From assembly GCF_012927405.1 (NCBI RefSeq), contig NZ_JABBGM010000002.1:496001-560000 (forward strand): a stretch of 64,000 bases of DNA, written 5' to 3'. Below, piece by piece: positions 1 through 11,514 of the stretch. The position numbers were made by a program, and so were the translations under genes. The notes under the pieces are model-generated. The model had not been told where the DNA came from. It did not search any database and was given only the letters and a program-made list of their open reading frames with translations. This stretch comes from Novosphingobium olei (lineage in GTDB: Bacteria > Pseudomonadota > Alphaproteobacteria > Sphingomonadales > Sphingomonadaceae). Position 1 is the stretch's first letter, and every line of letters starts with the position of its first letter.

Positions 1-749
1 TGCAACGATCTCATCGCGCGGGTCGTCGGGCTCTACCCCGACATCTTCGCCGGGGTGTGCATGCTGCCCCAGTCGCCCGAGGCGGACATGAGCAGCTCGA
101 TCGCCGAGTTGGAACGTTGCGTCACCCAGCTTGGCTTCATCGGCTGCAATCTCAATCCCGATCCCGGTGGCGGCCATTTCAAGCATCCGCCGCTGACCGA
201 CGAATTCTGGTTCCCGTTCTACGAGAAGATGGTCGAGCTGGACGTTCCGGCGATGATCCACGTGTCGGGATCGTGCAATCCGGCGATGCATGCCACGGGC
301 GGGTACTACATCGCGGCCGATACGATCGCGTTCATGCAGTTGCTCGAAGGCGACCTGTTCGGCCGTTTCCCGACGCTGCGCTTCATCATCCCGCACGGCG
401 GCGGCGCGGTGCCCTATCACTGGGGCCGCTATCGCGGTCTTGCCGACATGCTGAAGAAGCCGTCGCTCGACACGCATCTGATGAACAACATCTACTTCGA
501 TACCTGCGTCTATCACCAGCCGGGCATCGACCTGCTGGCCGACGTGATCGAGAACAAGAACATCCTGTTCGGCAGCGAGATGGTGGGCGCGGTGCGCGGC
601 ATCGATCCCACGACCGGGCACTACTTCGATGACACCAAGCGGTACATCGACGCGCTCGACATCACCGATGCCGAACGTCACGCGATCTTCGAGGGCAACG
701 CGCGGCGGGTGTTCCCGCGGCTCGACGCCCAGCTCAAGGACCGAGGCCT

Positions 750-753
<4 letters not shown>
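1..753 (+). CDS. ligJ: 4-oxalomesaconate hydratase (LigJ), 5'-truncated by the window edge
   Basis: The open frame runs in from base 1, so the N-terminus lies outside the window; about 250 residues are visible of a family near 340. It resembles the amidohydrolase-fold LigJ of Sphingobium SYK-6, which hydrates 4-oxalomesaconate to 4-carboxy-4-hydroxy-2-oxoadipate in protocatechuate 4,5-cleavage. Visible metal-site candidates are the His of MIHVSG, the His residues in IIPHGGGAVPYHWG, and GSEMVG, where LigJ uses Glu in place of the usual Asp ligand. The missing N-terminus would carry the HxH motif. The TGA overlaps the GTG of ligA, and the following ligA, ligB and ligC match the SYK-6 ligJABC order. 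Assignment is strong because of this context. Confidence 0.9.
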
Positions 754-2984
<2,231 letters not shown>

Positions 2985-3052
2985 GCTGATCGCGACGATC
3001 GCCTGGACTTGCCCGGTGGCGGTTCAGGCGTGGCGGCGATAGACTGCCGCCG

Positions 3053-4147
3053 ATGCGTACCCCCGTTCCCGGCGAGACCGACCTGCTCGTCCCGCTGCAC
3101 GAAGGCCTGTTCGAACAGCCGATGTGGCAAACCTTCCTGTCGCGCCTGCGCGCGGCGGCGGGCGTTGCGCAGGCGGCTATCGTCGTCATGGCGGCGAGCG
3201 GGGAGGACGTCATCGAAGTCCGCTCGGGGCAGGGAGGCGAAGGCTTTGCCCGCTTCCTGACCGAAGGGCATGCCGACGAATCCGCCCGGCTGCAGCTGAT
3301 GCGCGAGGCGCGGGTCTATGCGCTGGAGGAGATCGTCGCGGCGGGCGGCCCGGCGCAAGCCGGCTTTGCCGCAGACGTGCTGCGGCCGGCGGGGATCTTC
3401 GACTTGCGCGCCGTGCGCCTGCGCGAACCGGCGGGGCTCGATGGCTGGCTGATCCTGGCCGGGCGCGAGGAGCTGGGCGCGGCGCAGGGGCGGCTGCTGG
3501 CGCTGGTGGTGCCGCATTTCCGCGCCGCCCTGCGCGCCTTTTCCGCGCTGGAGCGCGAACGCGCCCGCGCGCAGATCAGCGCCGAGGCGTTCCGGCGAAT
3601 GAATTTCGGCTGGATCACGCTCGATGCCGCGTGCTGCGTGGTCGACATGGACTCGCAGGCCGAAAGCCTGCTCGCGCGCACATCGGCGATCCGCAAGGGC
3701 CCGCGCGGCCGCCTGCTGCCCGCCTCGCCCGAGATCGACCGCGCGCTGACCAGCCAGGTTCGCGCGCTCGCCGCCGATCCAGCCGCGCGGCCCAAGGCGC
3801 TGCATCTCAGTCGCGATCCGTGGATCGACCTGCTGGTGGCGCCGGTGCGGCTGCACGGCCTTGCCGGTGGCAACCAGCCGGTCGCCGTGGCCTATATTTC
3901 GGGAGACCGCAGTTCGAGCGCCGACCGGCGCGAGCAGCTGGTCGGGCTGTTCGGCCTGAGCCCCAGCGAAGCGCGACTGGCCTGGGCCATGGCGCAGGGG
4001 CTTGGCATTGCCGAAGCGGCGGCAGAGCTGGGGCTGACGGTGGAAACCGCGCGCAACTATTCGAAGAAGATCTACGCCAAGACCGGCGCGCGCGGGCAGG
4101 CGGACCTTGTCCGCCACATCCTGACCAGCGTGCTGGCGCTCGCTTAG
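3053..4147 (+). CDS. LuxR-type HTH transcriptional regulator
   Basis: A 364-residue cytoplasmic protein with no signal peptide or membrane segment. The C-terminal 65 residues form a LuxR-type helix-turn-helix: LFGLSPSEARLAWAMAQG, then IAEAAAELGLTVETARNYSKKIYAKTGA and a final QADLVRHIL helix. The N-terminal 290 residues look like a PAS/GAF-type sensory region without a recognised ligand signature. It starts 68 bases after ligC on the same strand, so it could regulate or be cotranscribed with the lig operon. However, SYK-6 uses a LysR regulator (LigR) for ligJABC, so this role is only inference. It meets cysQ tail to tail with a four-base overlap of the coding ends. Confidence 0.8.
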   Translation: MRTPVPGETDLLVPLHEGLFEQPMWQTFLSRLRAAAGVAQAAIVVMAASGEDVIEVRSGQGGEGFARFLTEGHADESARLQLMREARVYALEEIVAAGGPAQAGFAADVLRPAGIFDLRAVRLREPAGLDGWLILAGREELGAAQGRLLALVVPHFRAALRAFSALERERARAQISAEAFRRMNFGWITLDAACCVVDMDSQAESLLARTSAIRKGPRGRLLPASPEIDRALTSQVRALAADPAARPKALHLSRDPWIDLLVAPVRLHGLAGGNQPVAVAYISGDRSSSADRREQLVGLFGLSPSEARLAWAMAQGLGIAEAAAELGLTVETARNYSKKIYAKTGARGQADLVRHILTSVLALA

Positions 4148-4884
4148 GCGGAGACCCTCGCGACTTCGGAGAGAACCCGCTCGGCATGTTCCTTCCGGCA
4201 GATCAGCAGGTCGGGCATGTAAGTGTTGGCCTGGTTATAGACCAGCGGGCTGCCGTCGATGCGGCTGCAGTGCAAGCCGTAGGCGAGGGCGACTGCGACG
4301 GGCGCGCAGGAGTCCCATTCGTACTGGCCGCCCGAATGCAGGTAGATGTCGGCGGTGCCGAGGATCACCGCCATCGCCTTGGCCCCGGCACTGCCCATCG
4401 GCACCAGTTCGGCGCCGAGCGTTTCGGCCACCGCCAGCGCTTCCCTTGCGGGGCGCGTGCGGCTGACCACCATGCGCAGCGTTTCAGGGGCTGCGGGCAG
4501 GGCACGCGGCTGGTCCGAGCGCAGGACGATCCCCGCGCCCGGCAGCGCGACCGCGCCGGTGGTGGCGACGCCGTCGATCGAAAGGCCGACGTGGACTGCC
4601 CAGTCAGTGCGCTCCTCTCCATATTCGCGCGTCCCGTCGACCGGATCGACGATCCAGGTGCGCGAAAAGGCGAGGCGGTCGAGGTTGTCCTTTTCCTCTT
4701 CCGACAGCAGCCCGTCGTCGGGGCGCTGCTCGCGCAGGGCGTGGCAGAGGAACTGGTTGGCGGTGGCATCGCCCGCCTTGCCCAGCGACTTCAGGCTGAG
4801 CACCTGGCTGTCGCGCACGGTCAACAGCAGGCGCCCGGCCACTTCGGCCAGATGCGCGGCAAGGTCAGCGTCGGTCATCGCCAC
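4144..4884 (-). CDS. cysQ: 3'(2'),5'-bisphosphate nucleotidase CysQ
   Basis: Inositol-monophosphatase-fold Mg-dependent phosphatase, 246 residues, that removes the 3'-phosphate from PAP and PAPS and so keeps sulfate assimilation running. Visible metal-site motifs are LLSEEEKDN (the acidic EE pair near residue 61), WIVDPVDGTREY (DPxDGT near residue 80) and the C-terminal YEWDSCAPVAV (WDxxA near residue 188). A GGAGAG seven bases upstream favours the GTG at 4884; an ATG two codons further in (4878) is the alternative. It lies 17 bases downstream of cysNC on the same strand, so cysD-cysNC-cysQ look like one transcription unit. Confidence 0.9.
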   Translation of the reverse strand: MAMTDADLAAHLAEVAGRLLLTVRDSQVLSLKSLGKAGDATANQFLCHALREQRPDDGLLSEEEKDNLDRLAFSRTWIVDPVDGTREYGEERTDWAVHVGLSIDGVATTGAVALPGAGIVLRSDQPRALPAAPETLRMVVSRTRPAREALAVAETLGAELVPMGSAGAKAMAVILGTADIYLHSGGQYEWDSCAPVAVALAYGLHCSRIDGSPLVYNQANTYMPDLLICRKEHAERVLSEVARVSA

Positions 4885-4901
4885 AAGTCAGCTCTCCGCA
4901 A

Positions 4902-6827
4902 TCAGATCGTCGGCGCCCAGCCGAGCAGGTGGTCGACGATCCGTTCGGCCGCGTCTTCGGGGCTTTCCTTCGTGGTGTCCACCCGGATTTCGGGGCTCTC
5001 GGGTGCTTCGTAGGGGCTGTCGATCCCGGTGAAGTTCTTGAGCTGGCCCGAACGCGCCTTCTTGTAGAGGCCCTTCACGTCGCGCGCCTCTGCCAGTTCG
5101 AGCGGGGTGTCGATGAACACTTCGAGGAATTCCCCGTCGGCCAGCAGTTCGCGCACCATCTCGCGCTCGGCGCGGAAGGGGCTGATGAAGGCGGTGAGGA
5201 CGATAAGGCCCGCATCGGTCATCAGCTTGGCGACTTCGCCCACGCGGCGGATGTTCTCGATGCGATCGGCCTCGGTAAAGCCCAGGTCCTTGTTGAGCCC
5301 GTGGCGCACGTTGTCGCCATCGAGCACGAACGTGTGCTTGCCCAGCGCATGGAGCTTCTTTTCGACCAGGTTGGCGATGGTCGACTTGCCCGAGCCGGAA
5401 AGGCCGGTGAACCACAGCACGGCGGGCTGCTGGTTCTTGAGCGCGGCGTGCGCGGCACGGCTGACGTCCATCGCCTGCCAGTGCACGTTCTGCGCCCGGC
5501 GCAGGCTGAAGTGCAGCATGCCGGCGGCGACCGTGGCGTTGGTGATCTTGTCGATCAGGATGAACCCGCCGAGCGTGCGCCCTTCGGCATAGGGTTCGAA
5601 CACGATCGCGCGGTCGGTCGTGATCTCGGCCACGCCGATCGCGTTGAGATCGAGCGTCTTGCAGGCAAGATGCTCCATGGTGTTGACGTTGACGGTGTAC
5701 TTGGGCTCCTGCACCGTGGCCGACACGGTCTGCGTACCGAGCTTGAGCCAGTAGGCGCGACCGGGAAGCAGCGCTTCGTCTGCCATCCACACGAGCGTGC
5801 TCTCGAACTGGTCCGCCGCCTGCGGCGGCGCATCGGCGGTGGCAAGGACATCGCCGCGCGAACAGTCGATCTCGTCGGCAAGGCAGATCGTTACCGACTG
5901 CCCGGCCACTGCCTCGTCAAGGTCGCCATCGAGAGTGACCACGCGCGAGACGGTGCTGGTCTTGCCCGACGGCAGCACGCGCACGGTGTCGCCCGGGCGC
6001 ACCGTGCCGCTGGCGATCAGGCCCGAAAAGCCTCGGAAATCGAGGTTGGGACGGTTCACCCACTGCACCGGCATGCGGAAGGGCTTGGCTTGGTCCGTGG
6101 TGGTATCGACCTCGACCGTTTCCAGATGCTGGATCAGGCTGGGCCCGGTGTACCAGGGCGTATTGGCGCTCAGCCCGGTTATGTTGTCGCCCTTGAAGCC
6201 CGAGATCGGCATCGGCACGAAGCGTTCGATCCCGATCGATCGGGCGAAGGCGGCATAATCGGCAACGATCGCGTCATACGTCGCCTGATCGTAGCCGACG
6301 AGGTCCATCTTGTTCACTGCCAGCACGATGTGGCGGATGCCGATCAGGTGGGCGAGGTACGAATGGCGGCGGGTCTGCGTCAGCACGCCCTTGCGCGCAT
6401 CGATCAGGATGACGGCAAGGTCGGCGGTCGAGGCGCCGGTGACCATGTTGCGCGTGTACTGTTCGTGCCCCGGCGTGTCGGCCACGATGAACTTGCGCTT
6501 CTCGGTGCCGAAGAAGCGATAGGCAACGTCGATGGTGATGCCCTGTTCGCGCTCCGCGGCGAGCCCGTCGACGAGCAGCGCGAAATCGATCTCGGCCCCT
6601 TGCGTGCCCACCTTCTTGCTGTCGCTTTCCAGCGCGGCGAGCTGGTCCTCGAAGATCATCTTCGAATCGTAGAGCAGCCGACCGATCAGCGTGGATTTGC
6701 CGTCGTCCACCGACCCGCAGGTGATGAAGCGCAGCATCGTCTTGTGCTGGTGCTGCTCGAGGTAGGCGTCGATGTCCTGCGCGATGAGGTCATCGGTCTT
6801 GTAAATCACGTCGGTCTGGTCAGTCAT
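4902..6827 (-). CDS. cysNC: Bifunctional sulfate adenylyltransferase subunit 1 / adenylylsulfate kinase CysNC
   Basis: A 641-residue fusion. The N-terminal part (about residues 25-440) is the EF-Tu-like GTPase CysN that drives ATP sulfurylase, with [12 protein letters not shown] (P-loop), DTPGHEQY (G3) and AVNKMDL (G4). The C-terminal part (from about 445) is APS kinase CysC, with P-loop [26 protein letters not shown] and [10 protein letters not shown]. It works with CysD to make APS and then phosphorylates it to PAPS. The ATG at 6827 is taken as start; a GTG three codons earlier (6836) is also open. The upstream cysD stop is about 125 bases away, with a REP-type palindrome between them. Confidence 0.95.
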   Translation of the reverse strand: MTDQTDVIYKTDDLIAQDIDAYLEQHQHKTMLRFITCGSVDDGKSTLIGRLLYDSKMIFEDQLAALESDSKKVGTQGAEIDFALLVDGLAAEREQGITIDVAYRFFGTEKRKFIVADTPGHEQYTRNMVTGASTADLAVILIDARKGVLTQTRRHSYLAHLIGIRHIVLAVNKMDLVGYDQATYDAIVADYAAFARSIGIERFVPMPISGFKGDNITGLSANTPWYTGPSLIQHLETVEVDTTTDQAKPFRMPVQWVNRPNLDFRGFSGLIASGTVRPGDTVRVLPSGKTSTVSRVVTLDGDLDEAVAGQSVTICLADEIDCSRGDVLATADAPPQAADQFESTLVWMADEALLPGRAYWLKLGTQTVSATVQEPKYTVNVNTMEHLACKTLDLNAIGVAEITTDRAIVFEPYAEGRTLGGFILIDKITNATVAAGMLHFSLRRAQNVHWQAMDVSRAAHAALKNQQPAVLWFTGLSGSGKSTIANLVEKKLHALGKHTFVLDGDNVRHGLNKDLGFTEADRIENIRRVGEVAKLMTDAGLIVLTAFISPFRAEREMVRELLADGEFLEVFIDTPLELAEARDVKGLYKKARSGQLKNFTGIDSPYEAPESPEIRVDTTKESPEDAAERIVDHLLGWAPTI

Positions 6828-6843
6828 TTTGCTCACCCGTCAT

Positions 6844-6917
6844 CCCGGACTTGATCCGGGATCCCGCTGTTTCTTGCTTCCTCCGGAAGGAAGCGGGGCC
6901 CCGGATCAAGTCCGGGG
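6844..6917. repeat. REP-type long inverted repeat between cysD and cysNC
   Basis: The left arm reads CCCGGACTTGATCCGGG (6844-6860) and the right arm CCCCGGATCAAGTCCGGGG (6899-6917). They are reverse complements, and the pairing continues inward through ATCCCGCT and AGCGGGGC with two mismatches, leaving a loop of about 23 bases. This sequence type is a familiar dispersed extragenic palindrome in sphingomonads (recall, not a search). Lying inside an operon, it could stabilise the upstream cysD message or lower downstream expression. Confidence 0.85.
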
Positions 6918-6952
6918 TTGACCCTTCGGAACGCCAAGCATTCCGTGGCAGG

Positions 6953-7873
6953 TCAAAAATACCCCTGCTGCTTCTTCACTTCCATGCCGGCGCCGCCGGC
7001 GTCCTTGTCGATCACGCGGCCCTGGCGTTCGCTGGTGGTGGTCAGCAGCGTTTCCTGGATCACTTCGGGCAAGGTCTTGGCCGTGCTTTCGACCGCGCCG
7101 GTCAGCGGGAAGCAGCCCAGCGTGCGGAAGCGGATCGAACGGTTGACGATCTCGGGCTTGCGGCCAAGCACGCGCTCCAGCCGGGGAATGTCGTCGGCCA
7201 TGAACAACTGGCCTTCCCATTCATAGGTCGGGCGCTCTTCAGCGAAGTACAGCGGCACGATCGGCACGTCGTTCAGGTGGATGTACTGCCAGATGTCAAG
7301 CTCGGTCCAGTTCGAGATCGGGAACACGCGGATGCTCTCGCCCTTGTTCTTGCGGGCGTTGTAGAGGTTCCACAGCTCGGGACGCTGGTTCTTGGGGTCC
7401 CAGCCGTGGCTGGCGGTGCGGAACGAGAAGATGCGCTCCTTGGCGCGGCTCTTCTCCTCGTCGCGACGCGCGCCACCGAAGGCAGCGTCGAAGCCGTACT
7501 TGTCGAGCGCCTGCTTCAACCCTTCGGTCTTCCACATGTCGGTGTGGAGCGCGCCATGGTCGAACGGGTTGATGCCCCGCGCTTCGGCTTCGGGGTTCTG
7601 GTAGACGAGCAGTTCCATGCCGGATTCACGCGCCATGCGGTCGCGCAGCTCGTACATCGCCTGGAATTTCCACGTGGTGTCGACGTGCAGCAGCGGGAAG
7701 GGCGGCGGCGAGGGGTAGAATGCCTTGCGCGCCAGGTGCAGCATGACCGCGCTGTCCTTGCCCACCGAATAGAGCATGACCGGGTTGTCCGCCTCGGCCA
7801 CGACCTCGCGCATGATGTGGATCGCTTCGGCTTCCAGCCGCTGCAGATGGGTAAGGACTTTGGGATCGGCCAT
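6953..7873 (-). CDS. cysD: Sulfate adenylyltransferase subunit 2 CysD
   Basis: Catalytic ATP sulfurylase subunit of 306 residues, close to the usual 300. It has the PP-loop pyrophosphatase signature near residue 39 ([20 protein letters not shown]), [35 protein letters not shown] near residue 150, and the C-terminal [16 protein letters not shown], all typical of CysD. The ATG at 7873 is chosen because AAGGG lies six bases upstream; the frame opens two codons earlier at a TTG. With CysN it adenylylates sulfate to APS. It is the first gene of the leftward cys unit. Confidence 0.95.
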   Translation of the reverse strand: MADPKVLTHLQRLEAEAIHIMREVVAEADNPVMLYSVGKDSAVMLHLARKAFYPSPPPFPLLHVDTTWKFQAMYELRDRMARESGMELLVYQNPEAEARGINPFDHGALHTDMWKTEGLKQALDKYGFDAAFGGARRDEEKSRAKERIFSFRTASHGWDPKNQRPELWNLYNARKNKGESIRVFPISNWTELDIWQYIHLNDVPIVPLYFAEERPTYEWEGQLFMADDIPRLERVLGRKPEIVNRSIRFRTLGCFPLTGAVESTAKTLPEVIQETLLTTTSERQGRVIDKDAGGAGMEVKKQQGYF

Positions 7874-7986
7874 GATCAACCCTTGATGAACCTATTGGCG
7901 GCGCAAATGGCATGCGCCCCCACAGACCCCACCTCCCATCTGGGAGGGGTTTCGGGCAATCAAGAATTTCTACTCCGCCCAGCAGG

Positions 7987-8205
7987 TCAGGCGGTAAACC
8001 ACAGGTGCGCGGCCGCGCTGAGCGCGACGATCGCAATGATGGAGGTGACCGCGGCGATCTGGCGCCAGTTGATCAGGCTCACCCGGTCGAGATCCTCGCG
8101 TCGCAAGTTGCGGCGGTCGCGCCAGCCAGCGAAGATCGAGATAGCAAGCAGCATGGCCCCAACGCCGGCAAGGGCATGCAGCGGGGTCAGGTCGGCTGGC
8201 AGCAT
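7987..8205 (-). CDS. Small two-helix membrane protein, function unknown
   Basis: A 72-residue protein with two hydrophobic segments: residues about 10-26 (LHALAGVGAMLLAISIFAG) and about 50-70 (AVTSIIAIVALSAAAHLWF). A charged cytoplasmic-type linker (WRDRRNLRREDLDRVSLINWRQ) joins them. No family is recognised. It lies alone between argG and cysD on the same strand, behind a strong hairpin after argG, so it probably has its own promoter. The short length makes coding status plausible rather than certain; the hydrophobic pattern is the main support. Confidence 0.55.
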   Translation of the reverse strand: MLPADLTPLHALAGVGAMLLAISIFAGWRDRRNLRREDLDRVSLINWRQIAAVTSIIAIVALSAAAHLWFTA

Positions 8206-8214
8206 GATGGCGGG

Positions 8215-8246
8215 GCGGGGAAGCGGCGAATTGAACGCTTCCCCGC
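8215..8246 (-). terminator. Hairpin downstream of argG
   Basis: A perfect 11-bp stem, GCGGGGAAGCG (8215-8225) with CGCTTCCCCGC (8236-8246), closes a 10-base loop just after the argG stop. There is no clear U-tract in the leftward direction, so it may be a terminator of the weak-tail type or a 3'-end stabilising hairpin. Confidence 0.6.
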
Positions 8247-8253
8247 GAACCGG

Positions 8254-9471
<1,218 letters not shown>

Positions 9472-10189
9472 GGGCGACTCCCGTATGCGCGCCAGAAATT
9501 TCGCGCCGCGCGCCTAACAGGCGGGGGGCGGGGGCGCAACCGGAGAGGAACCTGAAAGGTCCCCGGCCACCGCGGCATCGCGATCGCGAGCTGTGTCGAG
9601 GGTGGCGCAACGCGTCGGCGCGTACGCCTTCCGGCTCGGCCACATGGGCTTGTTACACAAGCCACGCAGGCAGCGCCGCAAGCTGGCACCCGCAATCTGG
9701 CCCGTGCCGTCTGGCCATCGCTTGTCGATGTGGCCGGTCGGAAGGCAAATCGCCCTCGGCCGGTTTCATTCCAGTTCTTCCCGAGCCGGCGGTACGGCCG
9801 GCCCGGTCGCTTCAGGGTTGGCGGGTCGGGACAGTGGACCTCCCGACGGATAGCAGCTGCCACGACTACCCACGCCGCTGGCAACCCTCCGGAGCTATGG
9901 CCAATCCGCCTTTCGCTGGTCGCATTGTCGCAGGATGTGGGCTCTCCAGACCATTGGAGGCACTTCGCTGGAGATCACTGGAGATTGCCCATGCCTGCCC
10001 GACCTGTGCGGAGAATCGCTTGGGGAATGCTGGAGATCGACTGGAGATCACTGGAGATCGGCTGGACATCGTCCGAAATCGCGGTTCCGGCGCGCGAATC
10101 GTTGATCAAGTATTTGTTTTAAAAGCGCGATTTTCTGAGCCGCAAACCACCGATTCGGACATTTCATACCAAATTGGCCGTTGTTGGAG
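9472..10189. other. Gene-poor region upstream of argG and of the tail-anchored LuxR gene
   Basis: About 720 bases without a convincing gene on either strand. Short open frames exist, but their predicted products are Arg/Pro-rich with no family resemblance or ribosome binding site. The left part must hold the argG leader and promoter. The right part (9944-10070) contains a phased CTGGAGATC repeat array, and the last 120 bases are noticeably less GC-rich, consistent with a promoter for the gene at 10190. Confidence 0.6.
9944..10070. repeat. Helically phased CTGGAGAT repeat array
   Basis: CTGGAGATC or a one-base variant occurs at 9968, 9978, 10030, 10041, 10051 and 10062, i.e. spacings of 10, 52 (about five turns), 11, 10 and 11. 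An inverted pair CTCCA (9944) and TGGAG (9955) precedes it. All copies therefore fall on the same face of the helix. The array is about 120 bases upstream of the LuxR-type gene at 10190 and resembles a multi-site operator; no binding protein can be named from sequence. Confidence 0.65.
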
Positions 10190-10663
10190 ATGCAGGGGTC
10201 GGAGCGCCATGGCATTGATTTTTATGCCATGCACACACTTAATGACGCTCTCCATCGCCTAGAGGAAGTTCGGCTGACGGCGCGGCAGGAGGATTGCATC
10301 GCCCTTGTCGCCAAGGGGATGAGTTCGAAGGAGATCGGTCGTGAGCTCGGCATCTCGCCTTCGACTGTCGACAATCACATTGCCATCGCGATGCACCAGT
10401 TTGGTTTCCAGAACCGCGGCGCCGTGGCGCGGTGGTATCGCGAAACGGTCGAGTCGCAGCGCAACCAGGTAAAGCCGGAACCGCCTCCATCGGCGATGCG
10501 GATAGTGGGCAGATCAATCCCAACGGGAGGGATTCGCAATTCACTTTCGTTGAAGGAAAGGATTTTGTCGGTCGCCCAGGTGTCGATCCTCTCGATTATG
10601 GCCACATCTGCCATCATCACTTTTGTTCTTGGTTTGATCTTCGTCCTGAAATTGCATATCTGA
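10190..10663 (+). CDS. Tail-anchored LuxR-type HTH regulator
   Basis: A 157-residue protein with an N-terminal LuxR/GerE helix-turn-helix and a single C-terminal membrane helix. The HTH spans about residues 28-85 (VRLTARQEDCIALVAKG, then SSKEIGRELGISPSTVDNHI), and the linker is Pro-rich. The last 30 residues (LSIMATSAIITFVLGLIFVL core) are hydrophobic, followed only by KLHI. This order, DNA-binding domain first and membrane anchor last, is unusual for LuxR proteins. Starts considered are TTG 10181, ATG 10190 and ATG 10229; 10190 is chosen without a clear ribosome site. Two small genes follow on the same strand. The phased repeats upstream suggest autoregulation, by inference. Confidence 0.75.
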   Translation: MQGSERHGIDFYAMHTLNDALHRLEEVRLTARQEDCIALVAKGMSSKEIGRELGISPSTVDNHIAIAMHQFGFQNRGAVARWYRETVESQRNQVKPEPPPSAMRIVGRSIPTGGIRNSLSLKERILSVAQVSILSIMATSAIITFVLGLIFVLKLHI

Positions 10664-10704
10664 CTGTATAATCATGGACCTCGAAGCGAAACAGGAGGTA
10701 TTCC

Positions 10705-11043
10705 ATGATCAACCTGCGTGAAGGCTCGACCCGCGTTGTCGCCAGCGATGCCCAGGAAATGGGTGGCATGATCGATCGCGCACTGCTGCAGCAGATGCGG
10801 CTCGCCACCAGCTTCATCGAAGCCAGCCAGGAATCCAAACTCGCCATGCCGATGACCCAGGCGGCGCTCCAGTCGCTCGCCGAAGGGCTCACCTGCCTTG
10901 TCCAAGGCCGTGCCAAGATGTCCAATTCGGTTCGTGAAATGACCAAGATCCTGAAGCACAGCAACTTGCGCGAAACCAGCTTCGGCTGCCCGACCGGCCC
11001 GTGGACTGCCATTGCCGACGTGACCGAACCGGTCGCCTGCTGA
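10705..11043 (+). CDS. Hypothetical 112-residue protein in the LuxR three-gene set
   Basis: A soluble 112-residue protein, mostly helical in appearance, with no recognised family. It starts MINLREGSTRVVAS after the ribosome site CAGGAGGTATTCC directly upstream, a strong start. The middle (IDRALLQQMRLATSFIEASQESKLAMPMTQAALQ in segments, residues 24-57) is amphipathic, and the C-terminus contains two Cys. It follows the LuxR gene by 41 bases and precedes the membrane-protein gene by 14 bases, so all three are probably cotranscribed. It could be a regulatory or sensory partner of the two membrane proteins, but nothing in the sequence proves this. Confidence 0.7.
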   Translation: MINLREGSTRVVASDAQEMGGMIDRALLQQMRLATSFIEASQESKLAMPMTQAALQSLAEGLTCLVQGRAKMSNSVREMTKILKHSNLRETSFGCPTGPWTAIADVTEPVAC

Positions 11044-11057
11044 TTTGAGGAAGCCCC

Positions 11058-11510
11058 GTGTTCGCGCTTGCTATCCTTATCCTCTTCTGGGTCATGCTGC
11101 TGAGCAACATGATCACGGAGATGGTCTTCGGACAGCGGCTCGAGCGGGGCTTCGCCGGCCTACTTTGTTTGATCAGTGTCGGCATGGTGATTGCGAACGC
11201 GTTAGTGTCACCAGCCTTCCTCGCGAGTATCGGAAGCGGTTCCGACATTCTTATCCTGCTGATCGCCTGGGTCCTGGCCCTCAAATCGAACCGCTACTGG
11301 CCGATCTGGTTTGCCGCCATGCAGTCGCTATCGGTGATCACCCACTTCGTCTCGCTGATCGTCGACGGCGTTCCCCACCTTATCTTCTCGAACCTCGCCG
11401 CCGTCTGGGCGCTCCCCGCGCTGCTGACGATGAGCTGGGGAACGATCCAGGACTGGCGTGCGCGCCGGCCCGGGCGCGCCGCGCCGCTAACGGACGCGGC
11501 ATCCGGCTGA
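11058..11510 (+). CDS. Four-helix membrane protein of the LuxR three-gene set
   Basis: A 150-residue inner-membrane protein with about four hydrophobic segments: residues 1-20 (MFALAILILFWVMLLS), 31-52 (GFAGLLCLISVGMVIANALV), 62-77 (DILILLIAWVLAL) and about 85-125 with a break (IWFAAMQSLSVITHFVSLIV, then ALPALLTMSW). The C-terminal 25 residues are basic and soluble. The start overlaps a GAGGAAGCCCC ribosome-site region. No enzymatic motif is visible. It ends five bases from the convergent cfa gene. Together with the tail-anchored regulator it suggests a membrane-linked signalling unit. Confidence 0.75.
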   Translation: MFALAILILFWVMLLSNMITEMVFGQRLERGFAGLLCLISVGMVIANALVSPAFLASIGSGSDILILLIAWVLALKSNRYWPIWFAAMQSLSVITHFVSLIVDGVPHLIFSNLAAVWALPALLTMSWGTIQDWRARRPGRAAPLTDAASG

Positions 11511-11514
11511 AGGG

